From Synergistaceae bacterium (GTDB lineage Bacteria > Synergistota > Synergistia > Synergistales > Aminobacteriaceae), in contig JAFSJJ010000019.1 in assembly GCA_017439345.1 (NCBI GenBank), positions 1-64,000 on the forward strand: DNA of 64,000 nucleotides. Reading direction: 5' to 3'. Position 1 is the stretch's first letter; each line of letters begins with the position of its first letter. A program made the translations under genes and the position numbers. Below are positions 15,882-23,607 of this stretch, one piece after another. The notes under the pieces were generated by a model. The model saw nothing but the letters and a program-made list of their open reading frames with translations. It did not search any database and had not been told where the DNA came from.

Positions 15882-16951
15882 TTATCTCAGAGAAATTAAT
15901 TCGGTGTTCGTGAAAAACTTCAATGCAGGAATATGTATTATTAACAGCACTATGAACAGGACGGTCAAGCCGGCGCAGTAAAGCATTAAGCCTTTCTCGT
16001 GATATAACTTTTCGGGTTTCTGGACTGCGGAGTCATTCTCGAACGACAAGTAGAAATAATAACAGAACAGACCGGTCAAAGCAGGCATGAATAATATTAA
16101 TTCGATTCTGTACTTGATAAGAAAAACTCCCGTGAAGAACACAGAACACATTGCGTAAAAGAACGAGCTGATTAACAAAGACTTTTCTGAATAATACTTG
16201 AACGATCTGCGATAGAGTCCTGCAAGTTTCGAGTCATTAATCATTCTGTACTCGGCAAATCTCTTTACAGCCATCAAGAACGCTCCTCCGAACCAGTAGC
16301 CTGCAATGAGACTCACAGGAGGCAGGGTAGACTCAGAGATTATGAACCAGCCCGCTATTAATCTTATTGCGTTATTAATCGACTCAGTCAAGACATCGAG
16401 ATACACAATATCTTTTGTCCTGAATGGCTTAACGTTGTAAAGTATTCCCATCAGCCAGAGCCATATTATGACAGCCAGAAAGTTTATGCTTAACAAAGAA
16501 CTTGCTGCGAAGCCTGCGAGACTCAAAGCTGCCCATAAAGCCCAGACTATCGAGCCTTTGACTCCGCCTGATACAACACTGCGGAATTTTTTTACAGGGT
16601 GATATTTGTCAAATTCTGCGTCAAGATATTCGTTAATAGCATAATTAGCCGAAGCAATGAGACTCACAGCAATGAAGCCGAGTATAATATTAATTGAGTG
16701 TTCTGAATCGAATTTTGATTTCGTGAGGAGAAGAGCAGCTATTGAACCTGGAACTATGAAGAACTGCTTGACCCAATGATCGGGACGTAGTATCTTTATA
16801 TACTTAGTTAATGTCTTATTGTTGTTGCCTTGTTGTTGCCTTGTTGTTGCCTTGTTGTTGCCTTGTTGTTGCCTTGTTGTTGCCTTGTTGTTGCCTTGTT
16901 GTTGCCTTGTTGTTGCCTTGTTGTTGCCTTGTTGTTGCCTTGCATTATCAT
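15882..16951 (-). CDS. UbiA-type decaprenyl-phosphate phosphoribosyltransferase-like gene with a frame-shifting tandem repeat at its 5' end (apparently OFF)
   Basis: The conserved frame runs from about 16820 to the stop at 15882. It includes ILRPDHWVKQFF, the prenyl-diphosphate motif NEYLDAEFD (NxxxDxxxD), FRSVVSGG and LDVLTESINNAIRLIAG, all typical of the UbiA branch containing DPPR synthase. About eight membrane helices follow. The only start codon in the conserved frame, GTG 16667, lies inside the first conserved block and would drop the first helix and the RPDHW motif. A convincing start, ATG 16951 with AGGAG at 16967-16963, lies on the far side of 11 copies of an 11-bp repeat in another frame. 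That frame ends at the TAA 16810-16808; 10 or 13 copies would join ATG to the conserved frame. Annotated here as one phase-variable gene. Confidence 0.75.
16821..16941. repeat. Perfect 11-bp tandem repeat, 11 copies
   Basis: GTTGTTGCCTT on the plus strand (AAGGCAACAAC on the coding strand) is repeated 11 times without a mismatch, 121 bases in all. The unit is not divisible by 3 and has no stop codon in any frame on the coding strand, so each gain or loss of a unit changes the reading frame passing through it. The coding-strand translation cycles through KATTRQQQGNN. Confidence 0.97.
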
Positions 16952-16967
16952 TATTATCAAATCTCCT
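16945..16967 (-). promoter_or_regulatory. Ribosome binding site and start codon leading into the 11-bp repeat
   Basis: AGGAG (16967-16963) is followed after 11 bases by ATG (16951-16949), with a second in-frame ATG at 16945. Translation from here reads MIMQGNN and then the repeat. There is no other start with a ribosome site upstream of the prenyltransferase body. Confidence 0.7.
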
Positions 16968-16984
16968 GTATGAATTTATTGCGT

Positions 16985-17008
16985 GTTACTAATACATTTA
17001 CTAATACA
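16985..17008. repeat. Twin TTACTAATACA element, copy 1
   Basis: GTTACTAATACA followed by TTTACTAATACA, that is, two 12-base direct repeats. It matches the element at 44641-44664 at 23 of 24 positions. It lies between the flhB stop and the start of the UbiA-type gene. Confidence 0.8.
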
Positions 17009-17042
17009 AGAACTGCCCGTTAATCTTTATGCCTATTAACTT

Positions 17043-18116
17043 TTACGACGCTCTTAATTTATATACCATCGCGAGAATCTCTGCGACTCCTCTGTAAAGA
17101 TCTTCAGGAATTTCACCGCCGATGTCAACGTTCTCATACAATGCCCATGCAAGCGGTTTGTTCTCGATAACAGGTATTAAATTATTTTCTGCGATCTCTC
17201 TGATTCTCTTTGCGAGATAATCTGCTCCCTTTGCGATAACTTGAGGCGCGCCCATTAGTTCACGGTCATAGACAAGAGCTACTGCAATGTGAGTAGGGTT
17301 AGTGATTACAACGTCAGCTTTAGGAACGTCCTGCATCATTCTCTGCTTGGCCATTTCTCTTTGCTTCTGTCTTATCTTCTGCTTGACTTGCGGGTCTCCT
17401 TCCATTTGTTTATATTCGTCCTTGATTTCCTTCTTGCTCATTCGTATAGATTTCTCGAAGTCCCACTTCTGGTAAAAGTAATCAGCGAACGCCATAACTA
17501 ACAGCATTAGAGCTAACCTTATTGCCATTCTCCAGAGCATGTCCCAGAAGCCCAGAGCTCCGACTATTAACGGCATTTGCATAGCTTTTGATGATGTGGG
17601 CAGATAATTTCTTATAGCGTTATAGACCATGACAGCGAATATACTTGCTTTGAGTAATCCCTTGAGAAGCTCAACGATAGATCTTAGCGAGATAATTTTC
17701 TTCATGCCTGTGAAAGGATTCAATCTGTCAAATTTCGGCCCGAAAGGTTCACCGGACATCGCAAAGCCTACCTGAGCAATGACTGTACATGTTGAGAATA
17801 ACACGACTAACGCACCCAGAGGCAGCCACGATGCAAAATATTTTTTCAGGGCCTCCCACGAGACAAGATACAGCCAGCCGTCCTGAAGCAAAGCCTGATC
17901 ACCCATGAAGCGAATCATAAACTGAAGCATTGAAGTCAGAGTCTTCCACATCATAGTCCCTAACATTGCAAGAGCTAACAACGCCGTAATAATTCCTACT
18001 GCTGCATTTAAATCTTTGCTGACACAGACTCTGCCCTCTTCACGAACTTTTTCACGCTTTCGGGGTGTAGCTTCTTCCGTGCGTTCTTCGGCGAAAAATT
18101 GAAGGTCAAATATCAT
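17043..18116 (-). CDS. flhB: Flagellar export switch protein FlhB
   Basis: The 357-residue product has the FlhB N-terminus EERTEEATPRKREKVREEG, four membrane segments, a basic linker (KSIRMSKKEIKDEYKQMEGD) and the autocleavage motif NPTH in VVITNPTHIAVALVYD. Cleavage there switches export specificity from rod/hook to filament proteins. It overlaps fliR by 4 bases. It is the last flagellar gene of this cluster, and only about 90 bases separate it from the UbiA-type gene. Confidence 0.98.
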   Translation of the reverse strand: MIFDLQFFAEERTEEATPRKREKVREEGRVCVSKDLNAAVGIITALLALAMLGTMMWKTLTSMLQFMIRFMGDQALLQDGWLYLVSWEALKKYFASWLPLGALVVLFSTCTVIAQVGFAMSGEPFGPKFDRLNPFTGMKKIISLRSIVELLKGLLKASIFAVMVYNAIRNYLPTSSKAMQMPLIVGALGFWDMLWRMAIRLALMLLVMAFADYFYQKWDFEKSIRMSKKEIKDEYKQMEGDPQVKQKIRQKQREMAKQRMMQDVPKADVVITNPTHIAVALVYDRELMGAPQVIAKGADYLAKRIREIAENNLIPVIENKPLAWALYENVDIGGEIPEDLYRGVAEILAMVYKLRAS

Positions 18117-18907
18117 AATACAGGTCTCCAGAATCGAATAACGCTCAAGGCAAACTCTACCCAGTGTTCAAATTGAGTGTAAATCAAATCAAGAGTCAAA
18201 GGCAACACAGCAGCAAGGACCATGAAGCCCAGCATGACTTTAACAGGTAAGCCTACGACAAAGATATTCATTTGAGGAACTGTACGCGCTAAGAAGCCTA
18301 AGCCTATATCAGATAATACAAGCGAACAATAGAACGGCACGACTATACGAATTCCCAAGATAAATAAACTCTGAAGCCACGAACCTAACGACAAATCACC
18401 AGCAGGAAATAAAGAAATCTGACCGGGAGGCACGAGCTTTAGACTCTCGATTACAGCCTGAAGCATTATTAAATGTCCGTTCCATCTGAAATAGCACCAC
18501 ATAGCCATTAAAAAATGTAATTGCCCTAATATTGAAGTCTCGCTCTGAGTCGTAGGATCCATAACTTGAGCCATCGAGAAGCCCATTGTTGAGCCTATCT
18601 GTTCACCTGCGACCCGTAAAGCAAACAGGGGCAGTGATGATATAAAGCCTAACGCAATGCCTATGACAAGTTCGCGGATAAAAATTGCAGCAAGAAAAGT
18701 TACGCTGTCAAAATAAAGCATGGGAATTGACTCAGTCTTAATAACTCCGACTGAACACACAGTGAGCATTACAGCAAATAAATATCTCAGGGGAGTCGGA
18801 GTCATCGCAGCAGTAAAAATTGGCGAGCTGAACATCAACCCTATGAATCTCAGGTGAAGCAGCAGATAAATTACTAATAATTGAGCTGGTAACTCAAGAC
18901 CTTTCAC
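18113..18907 (-). CDS. fliR: Flagellar export apparatus protein FliR
   Basis: The 264-residue polytopic protein carries the FliR segments LRFIGLMFSSPIFT, ELVIGIALGFISSLPLFALR, GEQIGSTMGFSMAQVMDP and RTVPQMNIFVVGLPVKVMLG. It is part of the FliPQR export gate. It overlaps fliQ and flhB by 4 bases each. Confidence 0.97.
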   Translation of the reverse strand: MKGLELPAQLLVIYLLLHLRFIGLMFSSPIFTAAMTPTPLRYLFAVMLTVCSVGVIKTESIPMLYFDSVTFLAAIFIRELVIGIALGFISSLPLFALRVAGEQIGSTMGFSMAQVMDPTTQSETSILGQLHFLMAMWCYFRWNGHLIMLQAVIESLKLVPPGQISLFPAGDLSLGSWLQSLFILGIRIVVPFYCSLVLSDIGLGFLARTVPQMNIFVVGLPVKVMLGFMVLAAVLPLTLDLIYTQFEHWVEFALSVIRFWRPVL

Positions 18908-19179
18908 TGAATGAATCTCTCAAGCTGGCCGAGAATCTCGCGCGTCATTACCAGCATTCTTTGACTTATCCACGGCGATAATATGACTATGCAGAAGAAC
19001 ACGGCTAAAATTTTCGGGATAAATATTAGAGTCTGCTCCTGAATTGACGTAGCTGTCTGAAGTATGCCTATCAACAAGCCTATAATCATTGCAGTTAATA
19101 AGATCGGCAGGGTAACAGCAAGCATTGTCCATATTGCACCGCTTAGAATATCAAATAAACTCAGATTAGTTACCGGCAT
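18904..19179 (-). CDS. fliQ: Flagellar export apparatus protein FliQ
   Basis: 91 residues, two membrane helices, with the FliQ core LPILLTAMIIGLLIGILQT, ATSIQEQTLIFIPKI and the following helix. It belongs to the FliPQR gate and lies in the usual P-Q-R order, 24 bases after fliP. Confidence 0.97.
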   Translation of the reverse strand: MPVTNLSLFDILSGAIWTMLAVTLPILLTAMIIGLLIGILQTATSIQEQTLIFIPKILAVFFCIVILSPWISQRMLVMTREILGQLERFIQ

Positions 19180-19203
19180 TTATTCTCTCTCCTTAAATAT
19201 CTA

Positions 19204-20010
19204 TTACGGGACGTTAGTAAAACTTTTCAGGACGCTCATAACGACAAGATTCCAGCCGTCAGCCATTACGAATAATAATATCTTGAACGGCAGCGAAATC
19301 ATCATAGGAGGCAGCATCATCATTCCCATAGCAAGCAATACGCTTGAGACGACCATATCAACGACTAAGAACGGAATATAAATCACGACTCCCATTTGAA
19401 ACGCCGTTTTTAACTCGCTCAACATGAAAGCAGGGATTAAGACTCTTGTCGGGACTTCAGATTGATTTGCAGGTCTCGGAGTCTCTGACATTGATATGAT
19501 TAACGAAAGCTCCTCCTGACGTGTATATCTAAACATGAATTCGCGTATAGGATTTATAGAATTTTCCCACGCCTGCTGTGAGTTAATTCTGCCTGACATA
19601 TAAGGCTCGAGGGCATTATTATAGACTCGATTCCAGGTCGGATACATCGTGAACATCGTCAAGAATAACGCGAGTCCTGCTATGACCTGCTGGGGGGGCG
19701 ACTGCTGAAGACCTATTGCGCGCTGGACGAATCCCAGAACTACAATAGTTCTTGTGAAGCTCGTTACCATTAACAGAATTGCAGGGACGAGGCTTAACAC
19801 AGTCATCAATGCCAGAACTTGAAGCGTCAAAGCAACATCGCGGGGAGAGTCAGCCGGAGCAGCTCCAAAACTTATAGTAGGCAGCGGAATAGAAGGCACA
19901 TCAGGTAATCTTGCCGGAGCAGTTGCAGCAAATGAATTACTCACGAACGCAAGAATAATTATCAACGCGAGAAATATTTTATGAATCAATACTCTTGAGC
20001 CAGTCCTCAT
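19204..20010 (-). CDS. fliP: Flagellar export apparatus protein FliP
   Basis: The 268-residue protein begins with a cleavable signal peptide (IFLALIIILAFVSNSFA). FliP signatures include SFTRTIVVLGFVQRAIG, GLALFLTMFTMYP, VLIPAFMLSELKTAFQMG and MVVSSVLLAMGMMMLPP. ATG 20010 has AGGTGGAG just upstream and overlaps fliO by 32 bases. Confidence 0.98.
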   Translation of the reverse strand: MRTGSRVLIHKIFLALIIILAFVSNSFAATAPARLPDVPSIPLPTISFGAAPADSPRDVALTLQVLALMTVLSLVPAILLMVTSFTRTIVVLGFVQRAIGLQQSPPQQVIAGLALFLTMFTMYPTWNRVYNNALEPYMSGRINSQQAWENSINPIREFMFRYTRQEELSLIISMSETPRPANQSEVPTRVLIPAFMLSELKTAFQMGVVIYIPFLVVDMVVSSVLLAMGMMMLPPMMISLPFKILLFVMADGWNLVVMSVLKSFTNVP

Positions 20011-20248
20011 AACTCCACCTGCCCATTAAGAACGAACCGCCTGAGCCAGTAACAAACGCAATGACATCGGGGCCGCAGTGAACGACTAAAAATATATCCC
20101 TGCCAGTTATCCGCAGGGACGAAATTATCTCGATATTAGATGCGCTCTTTGCATTGGGGTTGTATTTCCTGAATAATTTAACGAGAACGAATGCACCAAG
20201 CGACATGATTATTAACACGCTAACGGCACGAATTAAATACGCCGTCAA
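19979..20248 (-). CDS. fliO: Flagellar biosynthesis protein FliO (small)
   Basis: 89 residues with one N-terminal membrane helix (AVSVLIIMSLGAFVLVKLF) and a short cytoplasmic beta-rich domain containing SSLRITGRDIFLVVHCGPD and a GGSFLMG tail. Size, topology and position directly before fliP identify it as FliO, the FliP assembly helper. It starts 20 bases after cheY ends. Confidence 0.82.
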   Translation of the reverse strand: MTAYLIRAVSVLIIMSLGAFVLVKLFRKYNPNAKSASNIEIISSLRITGRDIFLVVHCGPDVIAFVTGSGGSFLMGRWSYEDWLKSIDS

Positions 20249-20268
20249 AGATATGTCCTGAATTATTT

Positions 20269-20631
20269 TTACGACAGCACCTTTGTTATAGCTTCAATAA
20301 CTCTCTCAGGCTGGAAGGGCTTAACGATAAAGTCATTTGCTCCGGCCTGAATTGCTTCTATGACCATTGGCTGCTGACCCATTGCTGAGACCATTACGAT
20401 TTTAACGCTGGGGTCGAGTGCCTTTATTGCCTTGACTGCATCGATTCCGTTCATTTCGGGCATAGTAATATCCATCGTGATAATATCAGGCTTGTATTTC
20501 TGGAATGCAGCTACACCTGCCTTGCCGTTTTCAGCTTCTGCGACGACCTCAAAATCGTTCTTAGTGAGTATATCCTTTAACATCATGCGCATGAAGGCTG
20601 CGTCATCGACTATCAAAACTTTTTTTCCCAT
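20269..20631 (-). CDS. cheY: Chemotaxis response regulator CheY
   Basis: A stand-alone receiver domain of 120 residues: acidic pair Asp9-Asp10, phospho-acceptor Asp54 (TMDITMP), Ser in VSAMG and Lys in VKPF. It is closest to the CheY type found with fliY/fliM. It lies inside the flagellar cluster, 35 kb from cheA, ahead of fliO. GGAGTATTCACG provides the ribosome site. Confidence 0.95.
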   Translation of the reverse strand: MGKKVLIVDDAAFMRMMLKDILTKNDFEVVAEAENGKAGVAAFQKYKPDIITMDITMPEMNGIDAVKAIKALDPSVKIVMVSAMGQQPMVIEAIQAGANDFIVKPFQPERVIEAITKVLS

Positions 20632-20685
20632 CGTGAATACTCCTCTTAAAGATTTATATTAATTTACAAAGAATGAATGCAAAAA

Positions 20686-20694
20686 ATTATAACA
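20686..20694 (-). promoter_or_regulatory. Extended -10 promoter element upstream of cheY
   Basis: TGTTATAAT on the minus strand gives an extended -10 (TGnTATAAT). The longer string GTGTTATAAT recurs upstream of the aconitase-like gene at 44493-44502. No good -35 was seen. Confidence 0.4.
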
Positions 20695-20747
20695 CGAAAA
20701 AATTTTTTTCACTCCATTTCACGATATGTTTAACTGCATGTCAGAAT

Positions 20748-21347
20748 TTATTCTTCTTCACTGCCGAAAAATTTTCCTGCGATTAAACCTGCGAGTCCTC
20801 CTATAGCTGCCCCTGCTGCCATGCCAAGAGGTCCCCCAAAAACTCCCATAGCAAGACCGAGCTGCGCACCTGTTCCGAGTCCTACAGCAGTTCCTGTTAC
20901 TGCAGCTGTTGCCGATGCTGCCTTAGCTAATTTTGCCTGACGTTCTTTATCAGCTTTTATGATCTCCTTGACTTCGGGGCTTTCTTCAGGCTTTGACTCT
21001 TTTATATCTATTTCAGGGATTGAATCAGAGTTAAAATTTTGTGCCTGTAACTCTATTCTTAGAGCGTTAATCTTTTCGTTGAATTCTTTATATAATCTTT
21101 CTTCTAGCGCGTTAAGACTATTTTGCAGAACCTCACTTGCTGCTTTATCTTCTTTTCGAGTCATAGATACAGCAAACCAGCTTATGAGACATCCAATCAT
21201 AACACCTGCTGCAAGACCTATTAAAGAAAATATTATGACGTACAAGCCTTCGCCGTAAAGAGATTTACCTATATCACTGCCGACGTTGTAAAAGAATCCT
21301 CCCAAAGGAAACACCAGAGCTGCAAACACTGCTATATTACCGCTCAT
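20748..21347 (-). CDS. Membrane protein with coiled-coil and glycine-zipper tail, unknown function
   Basis: ATG 21347 (MSGNIAVFAAL) is chosen because GAGGTG lies just upstream; the frame is open further (to 21446) but that part covers a promoter and terminator. The protein has about 200 residues: two N-terminal membrane helices, a charged coiled-coil (KEDKAASEVLQNSLNALEER), an acidic Pro-rich linker, and a C-terminal Ala/Gly-rich hydrophobic stretch with repeated GxxxG-like spacing (GTAVGLGTGAQLGLAMGVFG) ending GSEEE. It stands alone between fliY and cheY with its own promoter and is not a known flagellar gene. Confidence 0.7.
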   Translation of the reverse strand: MSGNIAVFAALVFPLGGFFYNVGSDIGKSLYGEGLYVIIFSLIGLAAGVMIGCLISWFAVSMTRKEDKAASEVLQNSLNALEERLYKEFNEKINALRIELQAQNFNSDSIPEIDIKESKPEESPEVKEIIKADKERQAKLAKAASATAAVTGTAVGLGTGAQLGLAMGVFGGPLGMAAGAAIGGLAGLIAGKFFGSEEE

Positions 21348-21390
21348 GAAACACACCTCGTTCGATAAATTTTTTTTTCTGATTAAGTAA

Positions 21391-21421
21391 ATTATACGAA
21401 TAAGGAGGGGGGTATTGTCAA
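21391..21421 (-). promoter_or_regulatory. Sigma-A type promoter for the glycine-zipper gene
   Basis: Consensus TTGACA (21421-21416) and TATAAT (21396-21391) on the minus strand are separated by 19 bases, slightly long. It lies directly downstream of the fliY terminator and about 45 bases before the ATG. Confidence 0.55.
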
Positions 21422-21427
21422 GCGCAT

Positions 21428-21462
21428 AAAAAAATTTCCCCGCCATTCAAACAGTGGGGATA
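21428..21462 (-). terminator. Rho-independent terminator after fliY
   Basis: On the minus strand TCCCC...GGGGA forms the stem around an ACTGTTTGAATGGC-type loop, followed by AAATTTTTTT. It separates flbD-motAB-fliLM-fliY from the downstream genes. Confidence 0.6.
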
Positions 21463-21488
21463 ATCTATTTCGTGATTACATAAATTTT

Positions 21489-22544
21489 TTATGAAGCTGC
21501 CCTTGCTCCTCCGGGAATAATATCAGTGATTCTGACCCCGAAGTTTTCATCAATTACGACAACTTCACCATGAGCTATTAATTTGCCGTTCACGAGAATA
21601 TCAACAGGTTCGCCTGCCATCTTGTCGAGTTCTACAACTGCACCTGCTGTCAATGCAAGAATTTCTGAGACGCTCTTGCGCGCCTTGCCGAGTTCTACAG
21701 TGACTCTAACAGGAATATCAGCAATTAAATCTATTGGACTTGGAGCACCTCCTCCAGCACCGCCTCCTAAAGGCTGAAATGCTGCAGGTCTTACGTCAAC
21801 AGCCGGGCCTGCGGTCTGTCTTCCTCCTCCCATTGGTCCTCCACCTCCTGTATTATTATTGCTTGATGTGTTAATAGGCTTACCTTCTGCTATATTGCGC
21901 ATTGCTGAAGCGAAATCCAGAGCCGAGTCAAGAGTCAGGCATGTCCAAATGTTAAAAGGCTTCAATCCGTCAATCGTAACGCTTACAGGACTTGCCCAAA
22001 TTTTTTTGTCAGCAGGTTCAAGAGAAAACGCTCTCCAGTCATCTTCACCGAGTGCAGAACTCGTGTTATCAGGAATTAGAGTCCTGTTGCCTAAGAGACC
22101 GCTCAAACCTGTAAACGCAGACCCTACGACCTGACTTAAGCCTTCTTGTGCAGCGTTCCAGTATAAATCGCTTGGTTCGGGAAGCTGAGTCCCTCCTCCG
22201 CCCATCATGAGATCTGCCAGGGTCAATGCTCCTTTTTGATCTACAACGATTGCTAAGGGTTTATCGTCAAAGCCTTTGAACGTACACGAGAATAAAAACG
22301 GAATCTCTGAAAACTTGCCGTTAAAATCACTCTGAGGCATGACCTGATAGCTGCCTATATTAGTAGTAACGTTCTTGCCTGCGAGCATATTTATTACGCT
22401 GTTCTCTGCGTTTGCGAATGTATCTGCAAATTTTGCAAGCTGTTCTGAGTCACTCGAAGAAAGTTCATCGACATCGCCGAAGTCTCCTCCGTCTCCTGAA
22501 AGCAGGGCGTTTATTTCATCAGGACTTAATAAATCATCAGGCAT
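21489..22544 (-). CDS. fliY: Flagellar motor switch protein FliY (CheC-like plus FliN domain)
   Basis: 351 residues. The N-terminal peptide LLSPDEINALLSG resembles the CheY-P-binding tail; residues about 30-200 form a CheC-like domain; a Gly/Pro-rich linker (NNNTGGGGPMGGG) leads to a C-terminal SpoA/FliN domain (DIPVRVTVELGKARKSVSEI, FGVRITDI). The segment matching the second CheC catalytic helix reads QEGLSQVVGSA, with Ser where the catalytic Asn is expected, and no clear E..N motif is seen in the first. It may therefore be a structural rotor part with little CheY-P phosphatase activity. It follows fliM by 27 bases. Confidence 0.93.
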   Translation of the reverse strand: MPDDLLSPDEINALLSGDGGDFGDVDELSSSDSEQLAKFADTFANAENSVINMLAGKNVTTNIGSYQVMPQSDFNGKFSEIPFLFSCTFKGFDDKPLAIVVDQKGALTLADLMMGGGGTQLPEPSDLYWNAAQEGLSQVVGSAFTGLSGLLGNRTLIPDNTSSALGEDDWRAFSLEPADKKIWASPVSVTIDGLKPFNIWTCLTLDSALDFASAMRNIAEGKPINTSSNNNTGGGGPMGGGRQTAGPAVDVRPAAFQPLGGGAGGGAPSPIDLIADIPVRVTVELGKARKSVSEILALTAGAVVELDKMAGEPVDILVNGKLIAHGEVVVIDENFGVRITDIIPGGARAAS

Positions 22545-22571
22545 ATATTACCCTTCTCCTTTCATGCTAAA

Positions 22572-23588
22572 TTATTCTCCTTGTGATGATTCTCCAGTTA
22601 GTGCCGGCATCTCGTCAGTCAGCACGCTCGTTAATTCTACAGCCATATGACCGTTAAGAGTCCCCGGACGCGCCTTAAATCTTATCTGATTGCCGACTCT
22701 AACGTCAATATTTGCGTCTTTGAGTTCATCGAGTTTGATTACATCGCCGACTTGAAGAGCGTATACGTCATTGAGCGATAAAACAGTGTGTCCAAGTTCC
22801 ATAGCCATTGGCATTTTGACTTGTCTGATTGAGTTATTGAGCCAGGTCTTGACTTCATCGTCTGCTTTATGACTAGTCGAAGCGAACCACTGCTGACTCG
22901 ATAATCTGTCCATGATAGGCTCCATTAAGAAATACGGGAAGCATAAACTAACCATGCCTTCAACGTCTGAGACTCTTAATTTCATGATAACTACTAAGAC
23001 CATATCACTTGGCGAACAGATCTGCACAAAGAAAGGGTTGCTTTCCATGCTCTCAAATCTAAATCTTACGTCAACAACGGTGCTCCAGCTGTCTTCGAGT
23101 AATTCAAGAATTCGCATAATAACTCGTTCTATTACGGTCTTCTCAATGTCAGTTAATTCTCTTACGTTGCCGGAGAAAGTGCCTCTGCCTCCTAACATTC
23201 TGTCAATAATCGTGAAGACTAACGAGGGATTTATTTCGATTAACATGCTGCCTTCAAACGGATGCATTTCTATCATGCCTATAACTGTAGGCTGAACCAT
23301 GTAATTAACAAATTCTTCGTATGCTAGCTGCTCAACTGAAGCGATCTCGGCTGACACTATAGAACGAATCAGAGTCGATAACACAGTTGTCATCTGTCTT
23401 GCAAACGACTCGTGAATCATCTGGATTGCTCTTAACTGGTCTTTGCTGAACTTGTCGGGACGCTTGAAATCATAAACTTTTAACTTTGCGTATTCGTCAG
23501 TCTTGGCAGCAATGGCGTTAATATCTGCACCGCTTGATATAGACTTTAGCAGGGCATCAATATCGTTTTGTGATAATACATCGGGCAT
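22572..23588 (-). CDS. fliM: Flagellar motor switch protein FliM
   Basis: 338 residues with the CheY-P-binding N-terminal motif VLSQNDIDALLKS, the middle domain (YDFKRPDKFSKDQLRAIQMI, GRGTFSGNVRELTDIE) and a C-terminal SpoA domain (DVYALQVGDVIKLDE). Part of the C-ring that reverses rotation on CheY-P binding. A GAAAG-rich ribosome site lies upstream; 20 bases after fliL. Confidence 0.97.
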   Translation of the reverse strand: MPDVLSQNDIDALLKSISSGADINAIAAKTDEYAKLKVYDFKRPDKFSKDQLRAIQMIHESFARQMTTVLSTLIRSIVSAEIASVEQLAYEEFVNYMVQPTVIGMIEMHPFEGSMLIEINPSLVFTIIDRMLGGRGTFSGNVRELTDIEKTVIERVIMRILELLEDSWSTVVDVRFRFESMESNPFFVQICSPSDMVLVVIMKLRVSDVEGMVSLCFPYFLMEPIMDRLSSQQWFASTSHKADDEVKTWLNNSIRQVKMPMAMELGHTVLSLNDVYALQVGDVIKLDELKDANIDVRVGNQIRFKARPGTLNGHMAVELTSVLTDEMPALTGESSQGE

Positions 23589-23607
23589 TCTTTCACCTGA
23601 ACTTTCT

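Noticed and set aside
16821-16941. Possible CRISPR array
   Set aside because: The units are contiguous with no spacers and only 11 bases long.
16811-17023. Plus-strand open frame of 70 residues rich in Cys/Leu/Val
   Set aside because: It is a by-product of the stop-free 11-bp repeat, has no ribosome site, and runs opposite to the prenyltransferase gene.
21348-21446. Longer start for the glycine-zipper protein
   Set aside because: That stretch holds the TTGACA/TATAAT promoter and part of the fliY terminator.
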